The translations under genes were made by a program, and so were the position numbers. The notes below the pieces were generated by a model that was given only the letters and a program-made list of their open reading frames with translations, was not told the origin of the DNA and ran no database searches. Source: Ampelocalamus luodianensis (Eukaryota > Streptophyta > Magnoliopsida > Poales > Poaceae). From it: a DNA stretch of 64,000 nt. The stretch covers positions 20,926,626 through 20,990,625 of the forward strand of contig CM070624.1 of the NCBI GenBank assembly GCA_036346255.1. Reading direction: 5' to 3'. The number at the start of each line of letters is the position of its first letter. Positions within the stretch are counted from its first letter, which is position 1. This document shows positions 48,601 to 61,672 of the stretch, piece by piece.

Positions 48601-51600
48601 CAGCAGCCTCTACATTTTTATCCAGATTTCATTAGTACAGACTACAGAAAACCTACATGATCAAAACATCTGGTGGAACTTATTCCTGACCTCCTTCAAT
48701 TCATTCTCAGCCTGAGACTGAATGCGCTGCAGTTCTTCTTTGTGATAAACCTGAAGAGTTGATTCCTTATGTTCATTATCCTGCTGGATTCTTGCCACCT
48801 GAATATCAGGAAACAACCTTCATGGTCATTTCAAAAGAAAAAAATGTTTTACTATAGACTCTCCAGTGTACAGTGCTTCCCTAGTCCTGACACCGCATAA
48901 ACAGCCTTTGGACAAAAGTTATTTGTTTTACTAATGGTAATTTACTAGTGATACAATTCTGGATTCTACACGATAGCGATAAGATTTTGAAAATCTCAAT
49001 ATTTACAAAAACATATTTTTACAGAGCTTTCTCTCTGCACCTCTGTTGTTTAAAATTAAATATTAGCTCTAAACTGCTGCAAACCAAGTGGGACATCAAA
49101 GTTCTATTACTACATATGCTTATATAATGTGGTCTCTGATCCATTTTCCACTTCAAACATCACATGTTATTATAACTTCATAAGAAGCCATGGATGCTTT
49201 AATTAACCAGTAAAGTCTAAAGACTGTTAGCAGTGTACATTGATGAGATATGAATATACAGATCGCAGTTCTCATATTTTGTCATCAGTATGTTGTGTCC
49301 CTGGTGCCAGTTAAATAAAAGATAAAGGTGATGACAATGTTACCCTAAAGCACCTTGAAAGAAACTTTGAACGCATTTAGCTACGAGTGGGTGTTTGTAT
49401 GACTTTCTTTATGATTTACATGTCAAGCCCATTCAGGGCAAAAATAAGAACATATCAAGGATCTTCGGTAATATTTTTAGGTAACTAAGTCTTCAGCAGT
49501 GAGCTTCGTACAAGAACGTCCAATATGCAATTATTTACCCATGCAATCAGCAGATGAACTGTTCAGATTATTTTTGCCATGGAAATTGGTGCATGCATTG
49601 TCATCAAAACTAAAGCACGACCTCTATTTGTTTCAAAATAATGTAGCCTTTGTGGAGAAATCAAACTAGTTGTACGTACCATTGTACCATGTTCCTCCTT
49701 AAGACGCACCAAATACCTCTCATAATCTTGCTTGTTCTCTGATATCTTTTCATTACATTTGTTTTCCATTTCCCTTATGAGCTTTTCAGCCTGAATTTTT
49801 CAACATTCAGAAAAAATAGAGAGTACAAATCATATAAAGATAACAAATATCTAGCATAAGTAACTTCTGAAAGAAAAGAGTTAACTTACCTTCTCTTTTT
49901 CAGCATTAATGATTTCTACCTTTTCTATATCATATTTCTTACGGATGTCATTGATTGCCTGGAAAATTCATTTGCAAACTGTTACTTGTGTTTGAGATAG
50001 CAAGGTGCTACACAATTAATAGAAATGTAATACCTGATCATTTTTGAGAGACAACTCTTTCAAATGCTTGGATAGCTCTATCTGTTTACCTTCAAGCATG
50101 AGGTCATACTGTTTTTTTGCCTCAGTAAGTTGACATTCTGCTGCAGCAAGTGATGCTTGGACCTGGGCGGAGAAAGAAAAGGTTGTATGTTGTATACAGA
50201 TCATTACATTACGAGATTTACAAAATCTGGTAAACACAAACCTGTAACTTCTGTTCCTCCAAACTGTTTTCTCTTTCTACAGAACACAAATACAGCCGCT
50301 CCTTCTCATCAAGAACACTGCGGAGCTGGTTGACCTGATTCTCAAGTGTGCCAACCTGCTGGTCACGCTTAGCAATCTCTCCTTGCAGAGATTCTGCATC
50401 GTTAGATTTCTCCTCCAAAACTGACTGCACTCTGTCTAGAAGTTCCTGATTATCTGATTCTAGATTCAAAATCTTCTGTAGCAACTCTTGCTGCAAAATT
50501 CCAATCTCATGAGTAAGGAAGCTTACAGGTTAAATAGCAATAGTTCTTAAATAACAACTATTTTTTGTCACTGGGCCAGCTAGGTCACAAACCTTGTGAT
50601 TTTCAGCAAGGCTAGAATCCTCCAGTAACTTTTGAACTCTCCCTTGTAGGTCAGAAGCTAATTTTTCCAACCGATTAATGTTGAAGGAAGAAATTTCTGC
50701 TTCAGACTCCAATTTTCTGGTCTTATCTTCAGCCACTTGGCATTCTTCTACATGTTGAACCATAACAATTTCCTGAGTTTTCTGCAACTCTGTTATTCTG
50801 GACTTCAGTTCCTCAATTTCAATTTTGAGAGCACTATTTTCTGATGTCAAATCTACATATTGGTTTTGGAGATGCTCAAATTTGTCCTTAGCAGATCTTG
50901 TTATCAGCATTTTCTCCTCTTGGACCATTCCACAGTACCTCTCAAATGAAGAAAGCAGCCTAGAGACATGACTTGACATTGATGCATGCTCTTTATCTAG
51001 CCCAGTTACTCTAGCCACAAAGCCGCTAAGCAATTCATTAAGCTCCTTATTGTCCTTGCATAGTTTTTCAACCTCCAGACTATAGCCCTGATTCCTAAGC
51101 TCCAACTCATTCTTTTCGCTTTCAGCACATGCAAGATTTTCTTTCAGGCAAATGCAAACATCTTCTTTTAGCTTCAACTCTTGCTCCATGCATTGCAAGC
51201 GGGAGTCAGCACACAACAAGCGGGCTTTATTTTCTTCAACTGAACCCTCCAACTGTTTGATGAGAGAATCTGCATGTAGAAAGTGAATACAGTCGTGTTA
51301 CTTACCGCTCGTGGTTAGAAGTTAGAGCTGTTGCACTGCAGGCACTTTGAAAGTAGTAAATGGAAATTGTTCAATGGAGTATCGTATGTCATCTTCCCAA
51401 ACTCCCACCACAGCTTTCACAATAGGAAAACTTGGAATCGGTAATTTTACTTTTCTCCTCAGCGAAGTTTTTGTTTTCTAACAACTTGCCCATACCTACC
51501 CATAAGGGCCATAATGCAATTTAACCATACGACCAATACCATTTCTTATTCGTCAATTGGTACAAAAAAATCCAACACATACCTTTTTCCTTTATGGTAG

Positions 51601-53815
51601 TATCGTTGATATATAGCTGTTCCTTGTAACTCTGATCCATTTCTTCTTTCTCTTGTTTGATCCGCATAATCTCCTGATTCCCTGAGTTAATGGGGCAGGT
51701 GACAGTATTGTCACATTATCACGCAAATATTTAGCACATTGCTGATCATTCTATCTATTCACAAATCATATCAATAAACACAAAATTGCAAATGACATCA
51801 GGGTTTAGATGACATAAACAGAAGTATAACAGATAGGAGTCCCCTAGCAGATATGCAGTCTCTAGTGGTGAGTTACTGAGTTGTCAGACAGTCAGACATT
51901 CTAAAATATTTAGTACTAGCCATGAAGTGTGAAGAGACTGACCAACCTGAAATGATCTTTTGTTCTGCACATTCCAGTTTTATTGATGAATCATGTAACA
52001 GGCAGTTGAATTCATCTAAAGCTTTGGAGTTCTTCCCAAGCATCTCCTCGAAAAACTTCTTATCAGCCTCAGCTGCCAGTGTATTGTTACACCAGTTAGA
52101 TCTGAACAACAGGTATGCATGACAAAATGCAACCACAAGCATTACCTCTTTCTGTCTGACTAGCTAACTGCTGCAGAGTTTCAGTCAATTGATCGCACAT
52201 GGTCTTTGTTGAGGACACTTTCGAATCTAATCCCTGCCAGAGCTTCGAATCTTCAGTCTGTTTCACCTTAAGCTTCACATTTTCATTGACAGCTTGTTGA
52301 AGTTTTGCTTCTAACTTATTTATCTGTTCTGTTGCTCTTCTCAACTTGGTATGCTGAGTTATATAAAGCATATGTATTGTTAATAAGAAATCTTGTGTCA
52401 AACAAATATAACATGTTGCTGTAGAAAAATGATGTTGTATGGTGATAGATTCGTTTTGTTCTTGAGCCAATTTACCCTATATCCATTAATCCATAACAGC
52501 ACTAGAACATTTGCAACACGAAAGGTGACTGCAATAATCATACTTATGCCATTCTGAATGTAATAGAACAAGATGCAATGATAAAAAAAGTCCCTTATTG
52601 TAACACAGTACTGATTCTAAGGGCAAGTTCTCGTATTTAATTAAGTTCAGGGCTAGCCCTCTTGATGATCATACAGAAGGAAGCCCATTGAGATAAGAGA
52701 AATGACAAATGGGAAGGTAAGGTTTCACTCAATCTCTCATATGTATAACAGAAATTACAGAGGGCAAAACATCGTGGATGCTGCAAGTGAGCAATAGCAG
52801 AGCTCCTTCACATGAAAAGTTTGAATTCAAAAGGACATACTTCCAGAAAAATGAGTGTGACTCTGTTGGCACTAAAAAAGGTTGCTAAACAGCATAAAAC
52901 ATCTCATAGGTAGAACTTTTTTAACACAACTACATAGATATAACTCACGGGGAAAGAAATAGGTATTCGAAACACTGCAGAAAGACAGTAAAATCATGAG
53001 ATTCAGACTAGCTACAACATGTGCAGCCTTATAATGATGAGGACTTGATGATTGTGAGCTGCCTATAATGGTTGAACATTTTACTGCCATGTTGAAATGC
53101 ATACAAGATTACATGATGCAAGCCTAGCAAGGTAGTTTAAGTATACTGCAGTTCATTATGATATATTCTACCCACAGATGAATACCGTAGGCCACAAAAA
53201 AACACCATATGATTCCAAAACAGAACTGGAAATAGAAAACTATCCATGTGTCATACCACCAGGATGATACAACTCAAACAACCCTGATAAGATACAACTG
53301 TGCAATTTTGATATTGATCAATCAGAAGACAACTCTTCTGTTACTGGCACCACCCTGACAGATACCAAATCTATGAAGAAACTTAAATAGTGACAGGACA
53401 GTTGGGCAAAATTTCAGAAACAATTCGCAATTCATACAATTGGTAATAAGATGTACATCCCTTTCAGTCAAATTTCCGGCAGAACACAACAAACTGCAAA
53501 ACGTTGAGAAATATACCGCCATTTCTAGATCAGTCTTCACTGAAGCCTGCTCCTTGACCAATTTCTCTTCAACCAAGCACAGATTTTGAGAGAAATCAGT
53601 ACAACGCACAAAATAGACAGCCTCCTCAAATCAAACCAGGGGAAAACCACATCAGTACCTGCTGTGATCTTAAGATTGGTGAAGCTCCCGTACGTGCTAC
53701 CTCCAGCATCCGACGAGGGTTTCGGGTTCGCGGCCTTCACGGCCGTCGAGGTGGATCCAGCGAGAGATCGGAACCCCTCGAGGCTCCTAAGCCCCGAGAG
53801 CCCCAGCTTCTGCAT
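45693..53815 (-). CDS. ZEP1: Synaptonemal complex transverse filament protein (ZEP1/ZYP1), 869 aa
   Basis: Builds the central region of the synaptonemal complex between paired meiotic chromosomes and influences crossover number. Eighteen exons on the minus strand: 53815-53659, 53566-53517, 52353-52146, 52072-51947, 51681-51583, 51269-50593, 50490-50242, 50162-50034, 49958-49890, 49790-49680, 48798-48691, 48609-48499, 48427-48341, 47147-47058, 46968-46876, 46762-46679, 46601-46539, 45791-45693 (TAG). All introns are GT-AG and the exons total 2610 nt in frame. N-terminus MQKLGLSGLRSLEGFRSLAG; long heptad-type coiled coil from about residue 55 to 710 (LEAKLQQAVNENVKLKVKQ, LVKEQASVKTDLEMA); basic C-terminal segment with KRRKTK; end NPYAEDPYAFD. 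Most exons from the seventh on are multiples of three. No damage is seen. Identification rests on recalled ZEP1/ZYP1 sequence and architecture. Confidence 0.95.
46085..46203. mobile_element. Tourist-like MITE in the last intron of ZEP1 (119 bp)
   Basis: Ends GGCTTTGTTTGG and (revcomp) GGGCTTGTTTGTG, flanked by TAA at 46082-46084 and 46204-46206. The interior has inverted CATCCACATGGAT / ATCCACGTGGATC words. Confidence 0.75.
47548..48083. mobile_element. hAT-type MITE in ZEP1 intron 13, TSD CAAAGCAC (536 bp)
   Basis: TIRs CAAGGATCAAAATCCC and (revcomp) CAAGGATGCAAATCCC; TSD CAAAGCAC at 47540-47547 and 48084-48091. Ends match the 222-bp MITE at 45171, but the middle is larger and carries an internal duplication (TTACCTATTGTATGAGCTAA at about 47690 and 47810; TTAATATTTGCATTATTCC at about 47753 and 47886). 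Confidence 0.9.
52354..53516. other. ZEP1 intron 2 (1163 nt)
   Basis: AT-rich intron. No inserted element or coding sequence recognised; short frames show no motif. ZEP1 intron 10 (48799-49679, 881 nt) is likewise empty. Confidence 0.6.
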
Positions 53816-53912
53816 CCTGTCGCCGCAACCCTAGGTTTTGCCGGAGGCGGCGGAGCTGCAGCCAAAGCCCTAGCTTGAGTACAACGAAATCACGAAAAAT
53901 GCACCAAATAAG

Positions 53913-53943
53913 CCCTGATCGGTACGCCGCTTACCGATCAGGG
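53913..53943. promoter_or_regulatory. Perfect 12-bp hairpin upstream of ZEP1
   Basis: CCCTGATCGGTA and TACCGATCAGGG are exact inverted arms separated by 7 bases, about 100 nt upstream of the ZEP1 ATG, so probably in the 5' UTR or core promoter. Role unknown. Confidence 0.7.
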
Positions 53944-53984
53944 AGTATAAAGCGATCTGGGGGTGTCGCCTCGCGATCGTGGAC

Positions 53985-54355
53985 TTGCCTCCCTAAGTAT
54001 CTAGAAGCTTCGAGATGATTCGAACCGGAAATGAAGCCAATCGAGTGAGCTCGGTTTGCAGCGCGCGAGCTGGGCTCGAATTGGATCGAGCAAGCGGAGT
54101 GGTGAGATCGCTTACCGAACCGGAGAAACGGCTTCGACGCGGCAGCTTCTCTAGCCCTGGGTTCGCCTCCCGATGATTCCAGAAGCTTCCAGAGAATTCG
54201 AGGGATAACCTAGTGACGTGAGTCCGAATCTGATCAGACAAGCCCCGTCGTTACCAACTCGACGAGAACGAAGCGACTTCCAGTCGTGGGTTCCGATTCC
54301 CTCGGTTGTCTACGGAAGACTCGGGAGATTTCTAGAAGCTTCAAGAGATTTCTAC
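53985..54355. repeat. Three diverged modules with AGAAGCTTC upstream of ZEP1
   Basis: TCTAGAAGCTTCGAGATGAT (54000), CCAGAAGCTTCCAGAGAATT (54179) and TCTAGAAGCTTCAAGAGATT (54331) recur at about 165-bp spacing, with GCCTCCC and a GAACCGG/TGGGTTC word near two of them. GAAnnTTCnnGA is a heat-shock-element-like pattern. Could be promoter duplication or 5' UTR. Confidence 0.6.
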
Positions 54356-54516
54356 GGCGAGCGAGATCAAACGGAACGGGAGGGGAGAGGAGGGGAGCGG
54401 AGGCGTTTGAATTGCCGGTTCGGCGCCAGATCGAATTTATAGGCCGGTGAAGTGGTGAGGCTGGGAATCTGGGAAACAGCCAGACGGGGGCGAGCGAGGG
54501 ACGGAGTCACGGAAGG

Positions 54517-54822
54517 CATGTTTGGTTTAGGCCTGACAAGCCTGACAGCCATGTCTTGAGAAAAAAAATAATGGCTGAGAGTAGCTTAAAAAGTAGATAG
54601 TTTTTATCTGATCGTAAGTCTGAAGATGTGATGTTTGGTTAGTAATATGTGACGGAGATAGAAATGAGAAAAAGAACTGAAGAAATACATGCCTGGATCA
54701 GGTCAGGCCTTCGTTTTTGACATCTGATGATATGGTCTTGAACCAAGCAAGACCCAGGCAGCCGGATGGCTTGCTCCTGGTCAAGCCTGCACCTCGTCAG
54801 GGTTCAATCCAAACACGCTCGG
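54517..54822. mobile_element. MITE-like sequence upstream of ZEP1
   Basis: Ends GGCATGTTTGGTTTAGGCCT and (revcomp) GCGTGTTTGGATTGAACCCT, with inner GCCTGACA / CCTGACGAGG and TGGCT-type inverted words. No clear TSD, so class and exact limits are uncertain. Confidence 0.5.
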
Positions 54823-54849
54823 ACTGACGGTGCTCGCGACATGTAGATT

Positions 54850-57800
54850 TTTTTTAACCAAACATGTGCTCGTACGTTGCAACGAAAAATCATACTTGTA
54901 CCAAAATTTTAGTATGCATTGCATATTAAGCGTGTTCGAAGCATACTATTCACTCGATGCAATCATCGAATGATTCAATTGATGCATATATCATATGTCT
55001 CGATTCAATTCAACTGTGACAGGTAAACACCTAAGCAAATAAAAGTAAAATGATTTGCAATTATGCATGTACAAAATCACATAATTCATTGTTCCTTAAA
55101 AGAATAAAAAAAAATCGCTCAATACTACAACTTCGTATGTTTCAAACAAGAAAATGAAATATGAAACCGTTTGGACACAATGACCCTCATCGATTTCCTC
55201 TACACCTTGCTTGCATGGCTGCATCATGGGAACAATGTGCCAATAGTTAACAAAATCCGTGGTGTTACCGTCCATCTAGAAACAACCATTCAAAAGAAAT
55301 CGATAGCGGACGCAGAACTGCCCTACAGCTCCTCTTTTCACTGAAAATAGCCAACCTTTCAGTTCATCGTTTTAGTTTTTAGATTAACTGGCATTGCTCT
55401 TATCACTATTTTATGCTACATTCCGTTTGACCTTCCTGTTAGCAAAACTATGATTTACATCACTTCCCACTCAAATCCTCATGTGTAAAACATCAAACCT
55501 CAAAAACTTCTATGATATACACATACACATCTGTAGTCATTGGAATGCCCGAGCACATCTGTAAACATCTAAGTAGTAGGATTTGGACAGATCATCGTGT
55601 CTTGGCATAATGATGCAGTGGACAAAAGTAGTTATTGAACTAAGTTAATCAAGCGTCAATTTAGCCTAATGTCTGTGAAAAAGGTTCATCGAAGTAGGAC
55701 ATGAGACTCCAGTATTTTCAACATGATTCTAATTGTATTAGGCAATAACACAGTAAATCTAAATGGTTTCAACAACAGAGGAATCCATTGCGTATACATT
55801 ACCAACAGTGTTTATCTTCACAATGTACCAAAGTGCTTTAAAGCAGAATAAAATGCTCAAAAGATATAACTTGGGAACAAATAAAATCAGCATAATGCTC
55901 AAATTTAGTTGATTGTTTATTGCTCTCAGATGTCGGGCTACTCAAGATAAGATCTTGGTCTCCTCGCCACTTTGGTCAAAATTTGATCACAAATTTAATA
56001 TAATAATTACTCTGAAATAAATTAGGCCTTGAGCTTTAAACAAAATCTTGTTTTTCTTAACCAGTCACTTAAATCGATCTATAGTTCACTGACAGCAAGC
56101 AATTGAATCAACTCCACAAGATATCAATTGATAAGAATATATAATAATGACTAATATTGAATCATAGTGAACAAGGAATTGCAACCGAATGCACTACCGA
56201 GAACTGAAAGCATTAAATAAACAGCATCACAGTGAATTAAAGGATCACAGTGAACTGAACTAAATAACCGAATGAATCGCAGTGGACTACTAGCAGTAAC
56301 CGAAAGGAGCAATTGCATAGCACAAATAGGAACAACAAGTAATCTTCAAGCTCAAGACCTATTTATATCCAATTGTTGTATTCAATTTCAATTTGACATC
56401 AAATCCTCATCGAGCATATACTAAGCCCACAAACCATACAATGCAAAGTACTCATCGAGAATGAAAGTATTGGAAGCTACTTTGTTTTGATAAAGCAAGA
56501 GCTATTATTTATGTTGACTTTAAGAAAGAACCAGACTTATCTCATAGACTCACAACAATGTACGCCTGCATTTAGAAAGCTTACCAAATGGCTACGAAGT
56601 AAGCTAAAGCTTCAATAGCAAGGTCACCAACTCCATTTTTTTTCCTTTTATTATGTTGAAAGTCTTCAAGGTCGTCTTAATGGAGGATTATTTAGTTAAC
56701 AATGAATCCACTCTACTGAAAACATGTGTTCATTCACTCATCTCTAAGCAGTATTATTGCCTCTTAGAACAAGTTCCCTAACTGTTAGTTGTCAGCGGAC
56801 ATGTCACATGATTAAAGGTCACACTGGTCTCTCACCATAGAAATGAAAGATCCTATTAGTTCACACATTTACCTTAGCAAATAGGTAGATAGTTGTTTAT
56901 AGTGTGAAACATGTTTACATCACTCCAGTGTTCAAGATCAGTAAGTTCAGAGTAAGAATTGAACTCCATGATGCCAAATTACTACATGATTTACTGATTG
57001 TTGAAAACATCATCGAATACGAACAACAACAATGTTTAATTAGAACTGACATGAAAAAGAAAACTAATAGCTCTAATGTTCATGAAAGCAACAATCGCAT
57101 TTGATTATAAGGTGATATTGTGCACACACATGCACAATAACATGTATGACAATTGGTTCATATATAATCTGTGTCTGTTAAACAAATTCAGAGTTAAAAT
57201 TTCATATACAATCTATGAATTGTTGAAACCAATGACATGAGTGAATAAGAGCACCAACTGAGCATGTAATAACTAATAAGTATCACAATAACATTAATAT
57301 GAATGCAATATAAGTACCATGAGGACATTAAATATGCATTGTTGTATCACAATAACCTTGCAAATCACAATATTTTAACTAAATATCTTGTCAATAATCA
57401 TGATGCTAACCGATGCATATTATATAAGCTTGTAGTTATATGATATTGAATCAAGAAGCACTAAAGCAGAGTTGTAGAGATAAGAACATTCAGAGAGAAG
57501 TACATACAAACATCAAGAAGCACTAAAGCAGAGTTGTAGAGATAAGAACATTCAGAGAGGAGAAGTTCTGTGAAGAGTCAGCCGAATTAAACTAACATGA
57601 ATAGGGTTGTTCGTGCAACAGAGGAAGGAATAGTAGCTGCAGATACAGTGAAGAAGGTTGCCGCAGATAAGGAGGGGGAGAATTGGAAGCAAAAGGAGAA
57701 GTGGAAGAACATATATTACCTCTTGTAGTGTTGAATTAGCAACCGCTGGGCATGCACGTCCTTGCTTGGAACCACCATGCATAAGCTGGGTGGTTTGTTA

Positions 57801-58672
57801 CATGTAACATGCTTTGGAGTCAAGCTGGGCAGTTGATGAGGGAGTTGACCGTAGCATCATCGTCTCCACCTCGGTCTCCCCGGTGTGCACCGATAATGAT
57901 GGATGCGCCATCACCAGGTCGGTGGATAAACAAAAAAATGCCCAAAAATCAAACATTACTTGCAACAATTACACAATGTATTTACTAACAAGTATAAACA
58001 AAAAATGCCCAAAAATACAACATTTTTCTCATGCTTCTTCAACTGTGATTAATGGAGGACGCCAAAAGCAAGGGAGATGCATACCTTCAAGGTCGGGGCA
58101 GCATCGGTGAGGTTAGGAGCGACCAGATCCGGCAAGAGGTGCGGTAGGGCAGCACGGGTCGATCCGGTGTGCGGTGCGGTAGGGCAGAGTCAGTGAGGTC
58201 GGGGCGAACAGATCCGGTGCTAGCATCGGGCTTTGCAGGTGGGGAGAGTAGGGCGGCTCGGGTGGAGAGCATGAGAGAGAGGAGAGGGAAGGAGGGCGGC
58301 GTGGGTGGGGAGCGGGAGGTAGGCGATGTGGGTGGGGAGGGCGACGCGAGAGCGGGAGGGCGGCGCAAAGCATATGGTTTGTCGATCCTTCAGCGCATAT
58401 GAGAGGAGGAGAGGGGGTGGCGGGGGCAGGGGGCGGGGTCGGAGGCGAGTGTGGAGAGGAGTGTGTGAGGCGTCGGAGCGGGTGGGGACCATGGAGCATG
58501 AGAGAGAGAGGAGAGGGAGCGAGTGCGGCACGAGATTGGGACTGGGAGGTGCTAGGTTTGCTCTCCGCGCGAGATAATCTGGTATGTTGGTGACCCGATC
58601 GTCGATCGAACGAACACGGAAGATAGGAGGAGGACGGACGACCACCAACTCTATTTTTTAAGTAGTAGAGAT
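54850..58672 (-). mobile_element. Helitron-like sequence (3.8 kb), candidate
   Basis: On the minus strand 58672 begins TCTCTACTACTTAAAAAATA between A and the element, matching the grass Helitron 5' consensus TCTMTAYTA. Similar sequence in opposite orientation begins at 63682. Near 54870 there is a GTACGTTGCAACG word, as often seen near grass Helitron 3' ends, but no clean CTRR terminus. No Rep/helicase is visible. 54850-57450 is AT-rich with no gene recognised; 58100-58600 is a G-rich, purine-rich low-complexity stretch. Confidence 0.45.
57451..57570. repeat. Tandem duplication, 62-bp period
   Basis: TCAAGAAGCACTAAAGCAGA starts at 57451 and again at 57513; copies are almost identical through CATTCAGAGAG. 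Confidence 0.92.
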
Positions 58673-59420
58673 TAAACGAGACACAGATATTTCTGTTATG
58701 CACCAAATTCACACGGTAAAAGAGGAAATACGATGAAACAATGACTTACCAATGGTCTAATAGAGTTGTCTACCGTGGTACACTGGCATCCGTTAATGTT
58801 CAAACAACCCACGTTGTGGAGGCAAGTGAGTCGTTGCAGTTCACATGTACAATGAAATCTATTGGAGTAACCAAACATGTGAACTAATAAAAACTTGATT
58901 TCTTGCCTATTTGTCACCACCACGTATGAGCCCCTACCACGGTCAGAGGTGGAGCTAGCCATTGCTCAAGTTTCAGACTGAGTCACGCTGTTCTTGGGTC
59001 GAACACAACCACATTTAAACATGCATGCATGGATTGCTGCTATTTTTTATAGACTTTTGATCCTAAGCCTTGGGCCATTACTTCAGTGGCCTGAGGCTTA
59101 GCTCAACACTTGGCCACAGTGTCTCTAACTTCGCCACTACCCTGTCCAACCTAAGTGGTTGGGCTCATCATTAGCCTAGCTCAAGGCTCAGCTCCACCTC
59201 TGGCTATGGTGTCTCTAACTTCGTCGCTGCCCGTCCAACCTAAGTGGTTGGGCTCATCATTAGCTATCTATCCCCACCCATCGTCCTTATGGCAAACCTA
59301 TGGCTAGCAACGGCCTCGCGTGCCTACTACTCAAGCTAAGGGCTTGGTGAACCACAAAACCTAACCCCCTACGTTGATTCCACCTCCGCCGTTGTTGCTC
59401 GGTCATCGTCGTCAAAGAGG
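58673..59420. repeat. Spacer with a 100-bp-period duplication
   Basis: No gene seen. GTGTCTCTAACTTCG followed by CCAACCTAAGTGGTTGGGCT begins at 59119 and 59219; the second copy is partial and slightly diverged. Confidence 0.75.
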
Positions 59421-60685
59421 GAGACTGTGATGTCCCGATCACATAAGGGATCGAAATATTACAAATCAATACTAGAATTTGGATAATCTGGGAAAATGGG
59501 GATGAGGAAACCGAGAAGAGGATGAGATACAAGAAGAACAGATGGGGAAAGTTCAGACTTCATTCATTTGCTCGATAGCCCTCAGTTTGGTACAAGACTC
59601 TGTCTTTAATACTCCACTCCAACTCACCGACAAGTGGACTAGGCCATACAGCCTATAAACAACTCCTTTACAAATACACACATATATGACCCTATTTGTT
59701 AATGACTTTTGTGAAATCAACTCATTAACTTCACCATCCCTAGAGTTTGGACTCGGTACTATTTTGATTGTCATATTGACCTCTACATCTTTCTTATTTC
59801 CCCCTTGATCCTGCATGGGTGTGACACTACCGGCCATGCGAGAACTTGCTAGACTCCAAGCAAGTGTGTGACATTGATAGTATATGTATCTTCTTTGCAC
59901 ACAAAAACTCCTAATTAATACCTTTGTATGTCTTGCAACCATGAAAACAAAAAAATGCAGCCCTTGTGTAAAGTTGCACCGACTCAGAAGTAATTCATCC
60001 ATTACCATGAAATTCTCCCGATGCCAACAGTTTAATTGACTTTCCAGTGGAATCATACCAATCTCAGGTGATGAACATGCAGGTAGAGCATTAGGTGGCA
60101 TACACATATGAGTAACTGGGTATTCCCTTCCAATAAAACCTAGGAACAACTCCAGTGCTATACCTATTGAATGGTCAGCAACCAACACATCAACAGATAC
60201 CTATTTAGTCATCCTATATGAACTGCCATTTTGATCTATATTCGAAAGCATAAATGCAGAATCATGATAAGCACTGCTCCACAGACCACACGTCCATAAC
60301 CAATGAGCCAACAGCAGCTTCCAGATGACATATTTATGCGGTTTGCTGAATAAGCTCTAATGACTCCAACGATTTCTGAACATACTGAAATAAGCTTTGG
60401 TTTATACTTATCTCTGACTTCATACTCATGAGAATAAGCCTCATGATACCTGGATCCCATTGTTCTACAGCAGAGTATTCTATCTTGTATAGCTCAGGTG
60501 GCAATAGAGTAGTTGCGGAATACTCCCATCTAAAGTACAGTGATAACCACTTCGTCAATGCATGAACTACTTCAAATGCAAACCACTTCAGGAGAATATT
60601 ATGAAGACCAAGCTTCTCTCTCCTAACAACAATAAAATGAAAGGCATTGTAATCCACATAATTTCTATGTTGTTTTTTAATTTTT

Positions 60686-61246
60686 TTATCCCCTCCTTTC
60701 AGTGCCTAACCTCTGACTGAGTGTAATTTTTCCTCCAGCTTTCTCCAATACATCTTTAAGTATGCCCTTCTTCTCAAACCTGAGTAGTGAAACTGAGTTG
60801 GCTACTCCCATTTGCTGTAGTGACTCTTCAATAACATGACCCTTATAGTTTGCCTTGAGCATATTGTGAAAACCCTCTATTCCAGCTCCTCCGGGGCTAA
60901 AACCCCCTCGACTCCATGCAAGTATCTTGTCGAACACCAATCGAACACCTTCCATTCTAGAGTTCCATGTCGTCAATGATGACAATTTATCGAACAGTTG
61001 TCGCGCACCACTAACTCCCCAATCTAAAACCAGCCACCCATTGTCGTCAATGTAGCGGGTGTCCTGGTCACGCCCTGAGGTGGCGATATGCGGCGATAGA
61101 TGGTGGCAAAGTGTATCACTGGCGATGCCGCTCCTGGCCGCGTCGCACGCGGGGCTTCTCCATGCATACCATGCTGATCCACTAGTCACGAGGCCCTCCT
61201 TGATTGCACATTCCCTGACCAGCATAGTTGGAGAATTCGTCACCAT
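60686..61246 (-). CDS. Unassigned 186-aa ORF inside the non-autonomous LTR element
   Basis: Longest open frame in the element. It reads IDDNGWLVLDWGVSGARQLF, FSPGGAGIEGFHNMLKANYK, and ends with a Lys/Leu-rich tail. It does not look like gag, protease, RT or integrase to me. It could be a degraded captured gene or the remains of a lineage-specific ORF. Another frame to its left (60657-60334) is also open over 107 codons with no known motif. Function unknown. Confidence 0.3.
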   Translation of the reverse strand: MVTNSPTMLVRECAIKEGLVTSGSAWYAWRSPACDAARSGIASDTLCHHLSPHIATSGRDQDTRYIDDNGWLVLDWGVSGARQLFDKLSSLTTWNSRMEGVRLVFDKILAWSRGGFSPGGAGIEGFHNMLKANYKGHVIEESLQQMGVANSVSLLRFEKKGILKDVLEKAGGKITLSQRLGTERRG

Positions 61247-61672
61247 GACCGGTCAGAGCAATGCCATGAAATGGTCTTGTGATTGCTGCTGCTGCAACTT
61301 GATGACTTGTGGCATTTCAACAAACACAAGGTGGTCATCACCCACAACCAAAGCTTGCCACAACCATGCGGCGGCGTCATCACCCTCATGATTAGAAATC
61401 ACAATGGATGGCTCTACTTGCTATAGACTAGTGGTGAACTCCTCACTTGCCGACGGTTTGTTGGCTTCACAAGGCATTTCATCAAACACCCCGGTGGCGC
61501 AGTTGCCAGGTTGTTGTAGGTTGACGACAAGCTCCTCCTTGCATGGTGGCAGCAGTTCTGACAGCTTGTACGAGTTCTTGTTGGCGCCCTCCACCTTATT
61601 GGTCCTCTCCTCCCTTACTTCGACCTTGCCCGTGGCCACCTCTTGGCCACACACACACTCTACTTGTTCCGC

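Noticed and set aside
58113..58712. 199-codon minus-strand frame
   Set aside because: Ser/Pro-rich translation of a purine/pyrimidine-biased stretch within the Helitron-like region; a second frame overlaps it with equal length.
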